This document shows positions 53,090 through 62,186 of a stretch of DNA of 64,000 nucleotides, piece by piece. Source of the DNA: Flavobacteriales bacterium UBA6057 (GTDB lineage: Bacteria > Bacteroidota > Bacteroidia > Flavobacteriales_G > Salibacteraceae); the NCBI GenBank assembly GCA_002428995.1, contig DIYJ01000011.1:124001-188000 (forward strand), in the 5' to 3' direction. How positions within the stretch are numbered: the first letter of the stretch is position 1; the number at the start of each line of letters is the position of its first letter. Both the position numbers and the translations under genes were made by a program. The notes under the pieces are model-generated. The model worked only from the letters and a program-made list of their open reading frames with translations. It had not been told where the DNA came from and did not search any database.

Positions 53090-54517
53090 ATGCTAGGAAA
53101 AAAGGGTGTACTAGGTTTTGTATGGGCTTTTTTGGAAAGCTTTAGCGCTCAGATCGTCTCTTTTCTTTTTTCCGTTGCGATGGCCAGAATCCTGATTCCT
53201 GAGGATTATGGTGTTTTTGCAATCGCGCAGGTAATCACCCAAATCTCTCTTGCGATCAGTCAGGGAGGTTTGCTTCAATCTTTAATCCGAAGACATAAGA
53301 TATCAACTGTAGAATCCTCCTCGGTCTTTTGGTTTGCGGAGTTGGTTGGCCTTGGCTTGTACTTGCTGATATTGCTATTCCGAAACATTCTTGGAAGCTA
53401 CTTTGAGTCTGAAACACTGGCTGGTATTTTACCGCTGACCGGATTGATCCTGTTCATCAGCCCGCTTACCCTTGTTCCACTTGCCAAGCTGACGAAGGAT
53501 CTGAATTTCAAGCGATCATTTATTCTGCAGCTCCCTTCTTTAATCATTTCAGGGGGGATTGCACTCTATTTGGCATACATGGATTTTGGAGTCTACGCCT
53601 TGATCCTTCAGACGATTCTCAATAAATTCCTTTACGCACTCTTGATGGCCTACAACATGCGGTGGGTTCCGAGGCTCAGGTTGAGTAGTTTGTATCTTTC
53701 TTATCATGTTGCATTCGCTTATAAGCTCATGCTTTCAGGACTGATTCATGCCTTCACGTCTAACATTTACAGCATCATCATCGGCAAGTTCTATCAGTTA
53801 GACTTGCTAGGGTATTACAACCGCGCGGATAACCTCAAACGACTCCCCGTTCAAAACATCTTTACAGCAGTTAATAAGGTCTCGTTCCCACTCTTTGTAC
53901 AAGTGAAACACGATAAGGGGCGTCAAAGCGAGCTGTTCTACAAGATTTCCAGAGTGCTCTTGATGGGCTTGGCTTTTGTGCTCGGTATGTTCTTCTTAAA
54001 TGCCGAGGTCATCATTCGAGTTGCATTGGGAGATCAGTGGTTACAGTCTGTGCCTTTATTCAAGTACCTTTTGTTTACAGGATTTTTCTATCCCTTGAAC
54101 GCATTGATACTTTCGCTTCTAAATGTGCAAGGTCGTTCGGATCTATTCCTTAAACTGGAAGTTGTAAAGAATGTACTCGTATTGCTCGGAGCATTGCTGG
54201 TAGCGCGCTTTGGAGTGATGAAACTAGTCATGTTCCAAGTTCTTTTCTCCTTTTGTGCCGTCAGCATCAACGCCTTTTACACCGATCGATTGGGACTCAC
54301 GCAAACACGAAAGATATATGTGAATCTTGTTAGATATGTGGTGGTGGCGGTTGCTATGCTCCTTTGTATCGACTACACTTTGAATCATTTTGGAGTGTGG
54401 GTAAATGCTATCATTAAAAGTCTTGTTTACTTAGCCTCTTATTCTGCGTATACATTCTTCTTCAACCGATCAACAGTAGATGAGCTACGCGAGTTATTAA
54501 AACGAAAGCGCGCATGA
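53090..54517 (+). CDS. Wzx-like polysaccharide flippase (MATE/MOP superfamily)
   Basis: 475 aa, about twelve to fourteen membrane segments. The N-terminus GFVWAFLESFSAQIVSFLFS with ARILIPEDYGVFAIAQVI is typical of RfbX/Wzx-type lipopolysaccharide-biosynthesis flippases moving lipid-linked repeat units across the inner membrane. The 80-base gap before it holds no gene. Its stop overlaps the next ATG (ATGA at 54514-54517). Wzy polymerase is not found in this window. Confidence 0.88.
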   Translation: MLGKKGVLGFVWAFLESFSAQIVSFLFSVAMARILIPEDYGVFAIAQVITQISLAISQGGLLQSLIRRHKISTVESSSVFWFAELVGLGLYLLILLFRNILGSYFESETLAGILPLTGLILFISPLTLVPLAKLTKDLNFKRSFILQLPSLIISGGIALYLAYMDFGVYALILQTILNKFLYALLMAYNMRWVPRLRLSSLYLSYHVAFAYKLMLSGLIHAFTSNIYSIIIGKFYQLDLLGYYNRADNLKRLPVQNIFTAVNKVSFPLFVQVKHDKGRQSELFYKISRVLLMGLAFVLGMFFLNAEVIIRVALGDQWLQSVPLFKYLLFTGFFYPLNALILSLLNVQGRSDLFLKLEVVKNVLVLLGALLVARFGVMKLVMFQVLFSFCAVSINAFYTDRLGLTQTRKIYVNLVRYVVVAVAMLLCIDYTLNHFGVWVNAIIKSLVYLASYSAYTFFFNRSTVDELRELLKRKRA

Positions 54518-55593
54518 TACCTGTAACTAAGCCTTATTTTCCTGACTTGACCGAGATCAAGAAGGCCTTGGATGAAATCTGGCAGAACGAGTGGATTACG
54601 AACAATGGGCCCTATTTTCAGCGTTACGAGGAGGAGTTACGAGATTTTTTTTCAGCAGAACATCTATTGGTGACCACAAATGGTACCATTGCTCTTCAGA
54701 TTGCTATTAAAGCTCTTGGGCTTACGGGCGAGATTATTACCACTCCATTCAGTTACGTAGCTACTTCAAGCGCTATCGTTTGGGAAGGGGCTGAGCCAGT
54801 ATATGTGGATATTGATCCAGAGACCTTCAACATTGATCCACTAAAAATTGAGCAGGCGATCACTCCCAAGACAACTGCGATCCTCGCTACCCATTGCTTC
54901 GGGAATCCATGTGATGTTGACGCCATTGCCGCCATTGCTCAAAAACATGGACTGAGAGTCATCTATGATGCGGCTCATTGTTTTGGGACCAACTTCAGGG
55001 GGGAGAGCATCATGAATTTTGGAGACGTAAGCACACTGAGCTTGCATGCTACAAAACTGATTCATTGCGGAGAGGGTGGTGCCATCATTACCAAGGACTC
55101 TGAGCTGAACAAGAAGATGTGGTACATGCGAAACTTTGGGCATGACGGCCCCGGAAGATTCCAAGAGGTGGGGGTCAATGGCAAGAACTCTGAATTGCAC
55201 GCAGCTCTTGGATCAGTTGTGTTGAGAGATATGAAACAGATTTTCGCGAAGCGCAAAGATCAGAGTGAGCGGTATGATCTGCTGTTGCAGAATACGAAGC
55301 TTCGGAAGCAACGAATTCACCACTCGACAGATTTTAACTACGCTTATTATCCTGTAGTTTTCCAAAGCGGGGAGAGTAGGGCTAGAGTTCAGGAAGCGCT
55401 GAAGCAGCAGGATATACTCGCCAGAAGATATTTCTACCCATCTCTGAGTAGTCTTCCATATGTCTCAGACTTTGATACACCGCTGTCGGATGCGCTTGCA
55501 GATACCATTCTTTGCCTTCCTCTGTTTCATACCCTCACCGATGAAGATCAGCAACGCATTGGTGGAATCATTTTGGGAGCTCTCGCGGCATGA
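54514..55593 (+). CDS. DegT/DnrJ/EryC1/StrS sugar aminotransferase
   Basis: 359 aa PLP enzyme that aminates a 4-keto (or 3-keto) nucleotide sugar. GTIALQIAIKALGLTG and FSYVATSSAIVWEGAEPVYVDI are family blocks. The PLP lysine is in SLHATKLIHCGEGGAI at Lys181. Asp in VIYDAAHCFG binds the pyridine nitrogen. Start overlaps the flippase stop; its stop overlaps the WbqC gene start. The product is probably an amino sugar of the polysaccharide repeat, though its exact substrate cannot be told. Confidence 0.92.
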   Translation: MIPVTKPYFPDLTEIKKALDEIWQNEWITNNGPYFQRYEEELRDFFSAEHLLVTTNGTIALQIAIKALGLTGEIITTPFSYVATSSAIVWEGAEPVYVDIDPETFNIDPLKIEQAITPKTTAILATHCFGNPCDVDAIAAIAQKHGLRVIYDAAHCFGTNFRGESIMNFGDVSTLSLHATKLIHCGEGGAIITKDSELNKKMWYMRNFGHDGPGRFQEVGVNGKNSELHAALGSVVLRDMKQIFAKRKDQSERYDLLLQNTKLRKQRIHHSTDFNYAYYPVVFQSGESRARVQEALKQQDILARRYFYPSLSSLPYVSDFDTPLSDALADTILCLPLFHTLTDEDQQRIGGIILGALAA

Positions 55594-56297
55594 AGTCTGT
55601 AGCCATCATGCAGCCCTATATCTTTCCGTATCTGGGCTATTTTCAGTTGCTGGAATCTGCGGATGAGTTTGTGTTTTATGATGATGTGAACTTCATCAAA
55701 AGAGGCTGGGTAAATCGCAACAACATTCTACTGAACGGTAACAAATTCATGTTCAACATTCCATTGATTGGTGCGAGTCAAAACAAACTTATCAATGAGG
55801 TGGAAGTGGCTTATGGGGATCCGAAATACGCTTCGTTCACTACTCAGTTGGAGCATGCTTATCGTAAAGCACCACAGTTTGAGGCAGTGATGCCTTTGGT
55901 CTCCAAACTCATGCAGCAGCGCTTCGAGAGCATTGGAGAACTCGCCATCGAGAGCATTCGGATAGTTTGGGAATATTTGGAACAGTCCGTAGAGTTTAGC
56001 GTTTCCTCACAAAAGTACTCTGATAGTCAAGGAATTGACCGGCAAGAACGTCTCATAACGATCAGTAAGCAAGCTGGTGCTGACCGATATGTCAATGCCA
56101 TCGGAGGCCGCGAACTCTACACCAAAGAGGGTTTTGCAGAAAGTGGGCTTCCGTTGTTCTTCCTGGAATCTCAATTATCACCTTACGATCAGTTGAAGAG
56201 TAATACTTTCGTACCCGGTTTGTCGATGCTGGATTTGCTGATGAATCTGTCGAAACAGGAGATATTGGAGCAAATCCGGAACTACAAGCTGATCTAG
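55590..56297 (+). CDS. WbqC-like family protein
   Basis: 235 aa, start ATG overlapping the aminotransferase stop (ATGA). MQPYIFPYLGYFQLLESAD and FVFYDDVNFIKRGWVNRNNI are the WbqC signature. Family members occur in amino-sugar polysaccharide loci beside DegT aminotransferases and are thought to help in sugar modification, but the reaction is not settled. It lies 28 bases before the acyltransferase gene. Confidence 0.87.
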   Translation: MKSVAIMQPYIFPYLGYFQLLESADEFVFYDDVNFIKRGWVNRNNILLNGNKFMFNIPLIGASQNKLINEVEVAYGDPKYASFTTQLEHAYRKAPQFEAVMPLVSKLMQQRFESIGELAIESIRIVWEYLEQSVEFSVSSQKYSDSQGIDRQERLITISKQAGADRYVNAIGGRELYTKEGFAESGLPLFFLESQLSPYDQLKSNTFVPGLSMLDLLMNLSKQEILEQIRNYKLI

Positions 56298-56325
56298 ATC
56301 TGAATTAACCCAACCAAACCCATCG

Positions 56326-56994
56326 ATGGCTGAAAAAAAAGTTGTTGTATTCGGTGTCTTAGATACTGCTGAGCTTGCGCATTTTTATCTGACCCACGAT
56401 TCGGAATACAGCGTATGTGCTTTTGCAGTGCATCAGAAATACCTTGAATCCACTGAATTTCGTGGACTTCCAGTGGTGGCTTTTGAAGAAGTGCAAGAGA
56501 TTTATCCACCCGAAGACTATTACTTCTTTGCTCCAATGACAGGGCGCAAGATGAACAAACTCAGAGAGTCTGTTTACAATGAAGTCAAGAGCAAGGGGTA
56601 TCGGTTGATATCCTATATCAGTTCTAAAGCCACCATTTTGCCAGAGGCGCAAATCGGTGACAATTGTTTTATTCTGGAAGACAACACGATTCAGCCTTTC
56701 ACCACGATAGGTAACAACGTGGTCTTGTGGAGTGGAAACCATATCGGACACCATGGTCAGATTCATGATCATGTGTTTTTTACTTCACACGTAGTGATGT
56801 CTGGTCACTGTACCATAAACTCGCATTCTTTCTTCGGTGTGAATGCTACTATTCGTGATTACACCGAAATTGCCCAGGGTACTCTGCTGGCTATGGGAGC
56901 AAGTCTTACAAAGCAAAAGACGGAAGCCTGGGGTGTATACATTGGCAATCCTGCCAAGCGCCTCGAGGGTAAGATAAGTTCAGAGATATATTAG
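56326..56994 (+). CDS. NeuD/PglD-type sugar O- or N-acyltransferase
   Basis: 222 aa. Residues 1-100 form a Rossmann-like N-terminal domain (KVVVFGVLDTAELAHFYL). The remainder is a left-handed beta-helix with hexapeptide repeats (ILPEAQIGDNCFILEDN, TIGNNVVLWSGNHIGHHG, VMSGHCTINSHSFFGVNA). HHG supplies the usual catalytic His. It acetylates the amino group or hydroxyl of a nucleotide sugar, fitting the aminotransferase upstream. One base separates it from the next gene. Confidence 0.87.
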   Translation: MAEKKVVVFGVLDTAELAHFYLTHDSEYSVCAFAVHQKYLESTEFRGLPVVAFEEVQEIYPPEDYYFFAPMTGRKMNKLRESVYNEVKSKGYRLISYISSKATILPEAQIGDNCFILEDNTIQPFTTIGNNVVLWSGNHIGHHGQIHDHVFFTSHVVMSGHCTINSHSFFGVNATIRDYTEIAQGTLLAMGASLTKQKTEAWGVYIGNPAKRLEGKISSEIY

Positions 56995-56995
56995 G

Positions 56996-57934
56996 ATGAA
57001 GTGGATTAAGAAAGGACGCATCTTCGATCCCTCGGCCTCTGGGGTTGATTGGATCAAATCTTATGCGGCATTGCCCGTTGCCGATCTTATAGATAGCAAT
57101 ACACTAAGGATATATTTCTCCACCCGGGATGATAAGGGGCGGAGCTTGATCACCTATTTGGAAACGGACCCAAGAACTCCGGAGAATGTGAAGTATGTCC
57201 ACGATGGCCCCATCCTTTCACTCGGTGATCGGGGCACTTTTGATGACAATGGTATGATGCCTTCTTGGATTCTGAACAAGGACGGAAAGAAGTATTTATA
57301 CTACATCGGCTGGAACCCCCAGCAAACAGTCTCTTACAGGCTTTCTATCGGTTTGGCAATCAGTGAGGATGGCGGTAAGAGTTTTCAGAAGTTCTCTAAG
57401 GGGCCCTTGCTCGACCGCGATATGCATGAACCCTTTTTCAATACTGCACCATGTGTATTGGAAGTCAATGGCGAATACTGGCTCTGGTATGTTTCATGTA
57501 CGAAGTGGGAAATGATCAAGGGCTGGCCCGAGCCTTTCTACGACATAAAATGTGCGAAGTCAACAGACGGAATTCACTGGGAGCGTCAAGGTGTTACGTG
57601 CATCGGATACGATGATTTCACCCAAGCCATTGGCAAGCCCTGCGTTTTTGTTGAAAACGGGGTGTTCAAGATGATGTATTCCTATCGGAATGCAACCGAC
57701 TATCGCACCGACCCTTCAAAAAGCTACCGACTCGGATATGCAGAGTCTTCCGATGGGAAAGACTGGGTTAGAAAAGACAATGAAGTAGGTATTGTTTTCA
57801 GCGAAGCAGGCTGGGACAGTATCATGAATGAGTACTGCACTACCTATCAGTTTGAAGGTAAGCGGTACATGATTTACAATGGTAATGGCTTCGGTGAATC
57901 AGGCTTCGGCTATGCCATAAGAGAAGAAGCATGA
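56996..57934 (+). CDS. Five-bladed beta-propeller glycosidase-like protein (GH43/GH32/GH130 superfamily)
   Basis: 312 aa without signal peptide. Blade-like motifs YAALPVADLIDSNTLRIYFS, FDDNGMMPSWILNKDGKKYL, MHEPFFNTAPCVLEVNGEYW and EYCTTYQFEGKRYMIYNGNG give a GH43/GH130-like propeller with candidate acidic residues. Its intracellular location inside a polysaccharide locus suggests activity on a sugar nucleotide or intermediate rather than food glycans; that is inference. Its stop overlaps the sulfotransferase-like start (ATGA). Confidence 0.7.
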   Translation: MKWIKKGRIFDPSASGVDWIKSYAALPVADLIDSNTLRIYFSTRDDKGRSLITYLETDPRTPENVKYVHDGPILSLGDRGTFDDNGMMPSWILNKDGKKYLYYIGWNPQQTVSYRLSIGLAISEDGGKSFQKFSKGPLLDRDMHEPFFNTAPCVLEVNGEYWLWYVSCTKWEMIKGWPEPFYDIKCAKSTDGIHWERQGVTCIGYDDFTQAIGKPCVFVENGVFKMMYSYRNATDYRTDPSKSYRLGYAESSDGKDWVRKDNEVGIVFSEAGWDSIMNEYCTTYQFEGKRYMIYNGNGFGESGFGYAIREEA

Positions 57935-58983
57935 CCAGATATATTCATATAGGCTATCCTAAGAACCTTTCGACTACTCTCCAGCGCGATTTTTTTTCGC
58001 AGCATCCACTCATTCATCACTTAGGCGTTGGTGTGGGGTCCAATATCGATTACGCCTCTGATGAGCTCAACTTGGTGATGGAAAACTATGTGCTCTATGC
58101 AACCGATCGAAAGTATCGTCAAGTAGAAGCATTTAGCAAAAAAGTGTTGACGGAAGCCCTGAATGTTCAGGTAGAAGGCAAGCAGGCTGTAGGGATTTCG
58201 GGCGAGCTTCTGTCGTTTAAGTTTTCCCCTGATCATGTCGACTCCGAAACGAAAGCAAGGAGGTTGGCTGAGCTATTTGATGGAGATGCGAAGATTATCA
58301 TGCTCATTCGCAACCAGCGAGACCTATTGAGGTCGCTCTATCGAGAAGTGATTAAGATCGGATATGGTGAGAGCTTCCAGGATTTTATTGAGTACGTGGT
58401 CTACTATCAGGATAGAAACTTTGCTTTCGATTTTGATTATGCGTCAACGGTGGAACTCTACAGGAACCTCTTCGGAAGTGAAAATGTAGAGGTGCTCCCG
58501 GTTGAGAATGTGAGGAATTCGGATGGTGGTCTCACCATAAACGAGGATGGTCAAATGGAGCTTACACGTTGGTTGTGTCAGGCGTTGGATTTACCATACC
58601 ATGAATTAAAGCTGGAGCACCACAACGAACCACTGAGTTCCAAGGCACTTTATCAAAAAATGATGTTCAATCGGACTGCTCCACATGATTTGGGCTTGCC
58701 GATGTATAGCGCAGTAAATGCACATAGGAATATCAAGTATTTCAACATGGACCTTGAGATGCCATTGCCGAAGAAGATCCATACAGGACTCATGAACAAG
58801 CGTGCCTCAATCGATGAAGCTATTTCGAAAACGAGTCATTCTGAAGCTGTCTTTCGAGGTATTGATTACTTCGCGGACCCATTTCTGCTAGAAAAGCTCT
58901 TCAAGGCTTACCGAGCATCCAATACAAGATTGAGTGAATTGGGGGTGACTTTACCTGAAGCTTATTCTCTGGATAAGGTTTGA
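57931..58983 (+). CDS. Sulfotransferase-like protein
   Basis: 350 aa. The start of the protein, MTRYIHIGYPKNLSTTLQRD, matches the 5'-phosphosulfate-binding loop of PAPS-dependent sulfotransferases; AKIIMLIRNQRDLLRSLYRE resembles the 3'-phosphate-binding motif (RNPxxRxxS-like). It would transfer sulfate to a sugar hydroxyl of the growing polysaccharide. The ATG overlaps the preceding stop; its own stop overlaps the TTG start of the GT2 gene. No PAPS-synthesis genes are in the window. Confidence 0.75.
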   Translation: MTRYIHIGYPKNLSTTLQRDFFSQHPLIHHLGVGVGSNIDYASDELNLVMENYVLYATDRKYRQVEAFSKKVLTEALNVQVEGKQAVGISGELLSFKFSPDHVDSETKARRLAELFDGDAKIIMLIRNQRDLLRSLYREVIKIGYGESFQDFIEYVVYYQDRNFAFDFDYASTVELYRNLFGSENVEVLPVENVRNSDGGLTINEDGQMELTRWLCQALDLPYHELKLEHHNEPLSSKALYQKMMFNRTAPHDLGLPMYSAVNAHRNIKYFNMDLEMPLPKKIHTGLMNKRASIDEAISKTSHSEAVFRGIDYFADPFLLEKLFKAYRASNTRLSELGVTLPEAYSLDKV

Positions 58984-60029
58984 ATTTAGAAGCCTTCATA
59001 GATCGTTACCAGAAAATTCCGGTTGAGGAACTTGGTGCCACAGTTCCATCACCGGTGGTTTCCGTATGCGTGCCTACCTATAATCATGCCGGGCATATCG
59101 CAGCTTGCCTGGATAGCATTTTAGCACAAAAAGCAAGTTTCCCGTTTGAAATACTTGTTGGTGATGATGCATCTACAGATGGCACACGTGAGATTTGCAT
59201 AGAATACGCAAACAAGTATCCTGAAAGAATCAAGCTCTTCCTTCACCGGAGAGAAAACAATATTGAGATTAACGGCCGACCTACAGGTCGATTCAATGCT
59301 ACGTATGCTTTGCTGTCATCGCGGGGACGCTACATTGCCATTTGCGAAGGAGATGATATGTGGACTGATTCCACAAAACTTGAGCGACAGGTTCAATACC
59401 TGGAGCAACACAGCAAAACTCAAATGGTGTGTACTGATTATTCCATGCTGTTTATGGGATCTTCAGCTCAGGTGAGCAACAATCTCCGTCTGAAGAATAT
59501 CAAGGATTTCATCTACTTCGAAGACTACATCATCGACCGGTCTTCCATATGCACGGCTACATGTTTGTTTCGAAACAGCGCCTATCGGGAATATATGGCG
59601 AGTGTTCCTTTTGTCGATCAGCTCAACTTCGTTGCGGGAGACACACCTATGTGGCTTTTTTTCGCAAAATCTGAGCCCATTGCAGTGATGCCCGAGTCAA
59701 CAGCAGTTTATCGTATTCTTCAAGATTCAGCAAGCCGCTTCACCGATCCTGAAAAACACTACAGTTTTATGATGAAGGGAATGGAAATACCTGAATACTT
59801 TGTCAAGCATTTCGGGTTAGGTGAGGAGTTTCAAAAAAAACTGGATGCTAGAAAAGCAAGAGCAACACTCAATTTTGCATACGAAACGAATAATAAAGAG
59901 CTCTTTTTTAAGACCTATCGAAATGCCAGGAAAAATGGATTGGCGTTGAATCGTACAGCTCAATTGCAACGAGTTTTGATCATGAGCAGTTTGCTCAAGC
60001 AGCTCTACAAACGAATGAAAAACAAATGA
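58980..60029 (+). CDS. GT2 family glycosyltransferase
   Basis: 349 aa from TTG 58980, overlapping the preceding stop (TTGA). A GT-A domain starts at VSVCVPTYNHAGHIAACLDS; donor/metal motifs are EILVGDDASTDGT and ICEGDDMWTD. The C-terminal basic region (LLKQLYKRMKNK) lies after the catalytic domain. It adds a sugar to the lipid-linked repeat unit on the cytoplasmic face. Its stop overlaps the next ATG. Confidence 0.9.
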   Translation: MNLEAFIDRYQKIPVEELGATVPSPVVSVCVPTYNHAGHIAACLDSILAQKASFPFEILVGDDASTDGTREICIEYANKYPERIKLFLHRRENNIEINGRPTGRFNATYALLSSRGRYIAICEGDDMWTDSTKLERQVQYLEQHSKTQMVCTDYSMLFMGSSAQVSNNLRLKNIKDFIYFEDYIIDRSSICTATCLFRNSAYREYMASVPFVDQLNFVAGDTPMWLFFAKSEPIAVMPESTAVYRILQDSASRFTDPEKHYSFMMKGMEIPEYFVKHFGLGEEFQKKLDARKARATLNFAYETNNKELFFKTYRNARKNGLALNRTAQLQRVLIMSSLLKQLYKRMKNK

Positions 60030-61039
60030 TTGACTACTCAGGAAAAACGCTTCTAATTACGGGCGGAACAGGATCTTTCGGGAATGCAGTCCTTAAAAAG
60101 TTCTTGAATTCCCGGATTGCCGAGATACGCATACTCAGCCGGGATGAAAAGAAGCAAGATGACATGCGCAAGCGTCTGAATGACAACCGTATCAAATTCT
60201 ACATTGGTGATGTCCGTGACTTTGATAGCGTCAACCAGTGCATGATTGGTGTGGATTACATCTTTCACGCAGCCGCTCTTAAGCAAGTTCCAAGTTGCGA
60301 GTTCTATCCTATGCAGGCTACGAAAACCAACATCCTCGGAGCCGAGAATGTGCTCAAGGCTGCGTATGAACACAAAGTGAAGAGGCTCATCGTGTTGAGT
60401 ACAGATAAGGCGGTGTATCCTATCAACGTCATGGGACTTTCCAAGGCCATGATGGAGAAACTGATGGTTGCAAAATCAAGGCTCCTCAACAAGGAAGAGC
60501 AAGTATTCTGCGCTACCCGATACGGGAATGTGATGGGGTCCAGAGGCTCTGTGATTCCATTGTTCATGGAGCAGATCAAAAGTGGAAAGCCAATTACCAT
60601 TACCGATCCAAACATGACGCGCTTCATGATGTCGCTAGATCAATCTGTGGAGCTGGTCGAGTTCGCCTTCCAAAATGCTTCTCCTGGAGACATCTTCGTT
60701 CAGAAAGCCCCTGCCGCTACTATTGGACTTTTGGCCGAAGTGCTGAGAGACATCTTCAATGGCTCTAACGATATTAATGTGATTGGGACAAGGCACGGAG
60801 AGAAGCTTTACGAAGCTCTTCTCACCCGAGAAGAAGTGGCGAAAGCGGTAGATATGGGTGACTTCTACAAAGTCCCCGCTGACGATCGTGATCTCAACTA
60901 TTCCAACTACATGGAGCAGGGGGAATCATTCAACGAAGAACTGGTTGACTACAATTCACACAATACTCACCGACTGGACCACGAAGAGCTGAAAAAGCTG
61001 CTGCTTGCTCAGGACTTTGTTCAGGAACAACTGAAATAA
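60026..61039 (+). CDS. UDP-GlcNAc 4,6-dehydratase/epimerase (CapE/WbjB/WbvB-like)
   Basis: 337 aa SDR of the FlaA1/CapE group. NAD-binding GGTGSFGNA (residues 13-21); VLSTDKAVYPINVMGLSKAM carries the Asp/Lys pair and the Met-for-Tyr change typical of CapE-type inverting dehydratases. It converts UDP-GlcNAc to a 4-keto-6-deoxy L-sugar. It is followed by CapG/WbvD-like and RmlD/WbvR-like genes, completing an L-FucNAc or L-QuiNAc pathway. Start ATG overlaps the GT2 stop. Confidence 0.92.
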   Translation: MIDYSGKTLLITGGTGSFGNAVLKKFLNSRIAEIRILSRDEKKQDDMRKRLNDNRIKFYIGDVRDFDSVNQCMIGVDYIFHAAALKQVPSCEFYPMQATKTNILGAENVLKAAYEHKVKRLIVLSTDKAVYPINVMGLSKAMMEKLMVAKSRLLNKEEQVFCATRYGNVMGSRGSVIPLFMEQIKSGKPITITDPNMTRFMMSLDQSVELVEFAFQNASPGDIFVQKAPAATIGLLAEVLRDIFNGSNDINVIGTRHGEKLYEALLTREEVAKAVDMGDFYKVPADDRDLNYSNYMEQGESFNEELVDYNSHNTHRLDHEELKKLLLAQDFVQEQLK

Positions 61040-61045
61040 CCGTTC

Positions 61046-62176
61046 ATGCTAAAGGTAGTTACCGTAGTTGGCACCAGACCGGAGCTGATCAAGCTCAGTC
61101 GCGTGATTGCTGAATTGGATAAGCACGCAGAACACATTCTGGTGCATACTGGTCAGAACTATGATTATGAAATGAACGAGGTCTTCTTTCAGGACCTTGA
61201 CATCCGAAAGCCTGACTACTTTCTGGATGTAGCCGACAAAAATGCTGCTCAGGCTATTGCCAACATCATCAGCCGTGTGGATGATGTGCTCGAAAAAGAG
61301 AAGCCGGAAGCCTTTCTTATTTATGGCGATACCAACAGCTGCCTGAGCGTTATAGCCGCCAAGCGAAGAAGAATCCCCGTATTCCATATGGAAGCCGGCA
61401 ATCGCTGCTTTGATCAGCGTGTTCCGGAAGAGATCAACCGGAAGATTGTGGATCACCTCAGTGACATCAACATGCCCATCTCTGAGCATGCCCGGGACTA
61501 TCTCGTGTCTGAGGGATTGAAACCCGAAACCATCATCAAGGTCGGTTCTTCCATGAAAGAGGTTCTGGAATTTGCCAGGCCCAAGATTGAACGCTCTGAT
61601 GTGCTTGAAAGACTCGAGCTAAAACAGAAGGGATACTTCCTCGTGAGCATTCATCGCGAAGAGAATGTCGACAACCCAAAGCACATCCAGGAGTTGTTGG
61701 ACACCATTGATGCCATCTCGACCCAGTTCGATAAGAAGGTGATTGTTTCTACCCATCCAAGAACCCGGAAGAAGCTGGAGGCCATGGGATTTAACAATAG
61801 CAACGACCGTGTGGAGTTCATGAAACCCTTTGGGTTCATCGACTATATCAAGCTACAATCCGATGCTTTCTGTGTGCTGTCAGATAGTGGTACTATTTCA
61901 GAAGAGTCGTCCCTGTTGGGCTTTCCATCTATCACCATCAGAGAGGCGCATGAACGGCCGGAAGCCATGGACGAAGCCACGCTCATTATGTCCGGGGTGG
62001 ACAAGCAGAGAATTGTGGACGCGGTCGATATTGTAGTCGATCAGTACCAAAGCCCCGAATCGAGGCCTTCCATTGTTAGCGACTACAACACTGATAATCT
62101 CTCTAAAAAGATCTTGAAGATCATTTATTCCTACACAGACTATGTGAATAGAACGGTCTGGAAGGAGTATGCATAA
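61046..62176 (+). CDS. UDP-sugar 2-epimerase (CapG/FnlC/WbvD-like)
   Basis: 376 aa, six bases after the dehydratase gene. VVTVVGTRPELIKLSRVIAE and HMEAGNRCFDQRVPEEINRK with IVDHLSDINMPIS match the CapG/FnlC branch of the WecB superfamily more closely than WecB itself. GSMKEVL and SDSGTISEESSLLGFPSITI are further hallmarks. It would invert C2 of a UDP-6-deoxy-L-hexosamine. Its stop overlaps the next gene's first possible start. Confidence 0.9.
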   Translation: MLKVVTVVGTRPELIKLSRVIAELDKHAEHILVHTGQNYDYEMNEVFFQDLDIRKPDYFLDVADKNAAQAIANIISRVDDVLEKEKPEAFLIYGDTNSCLSVIAAKRRRIPVFHMEAGNRCFDQRVPEEINRKIVDHLSDINMPISEHARDYLVSEGLKPETIIKVGSSMKEVLEFARPKIERSDVLERLELKQKGYFLVSIHREENVDNPKHIQELLDTIDAISTQFDKKVIVSTHPRTRKKLEAMGFNNSNDRVEFMKPFGFIDYIKLQSDAFCVLSDSGTISEESSLLGFPSITIREAHERPEAMDEATLIMSGVDKQRIVDAVDIVVDQYQSPESRPSIVSDYNTDNLSKKILKIIYSYTDYVNRTVWKEYA

Positions 62177-62186
62177 ACTCAATAAA

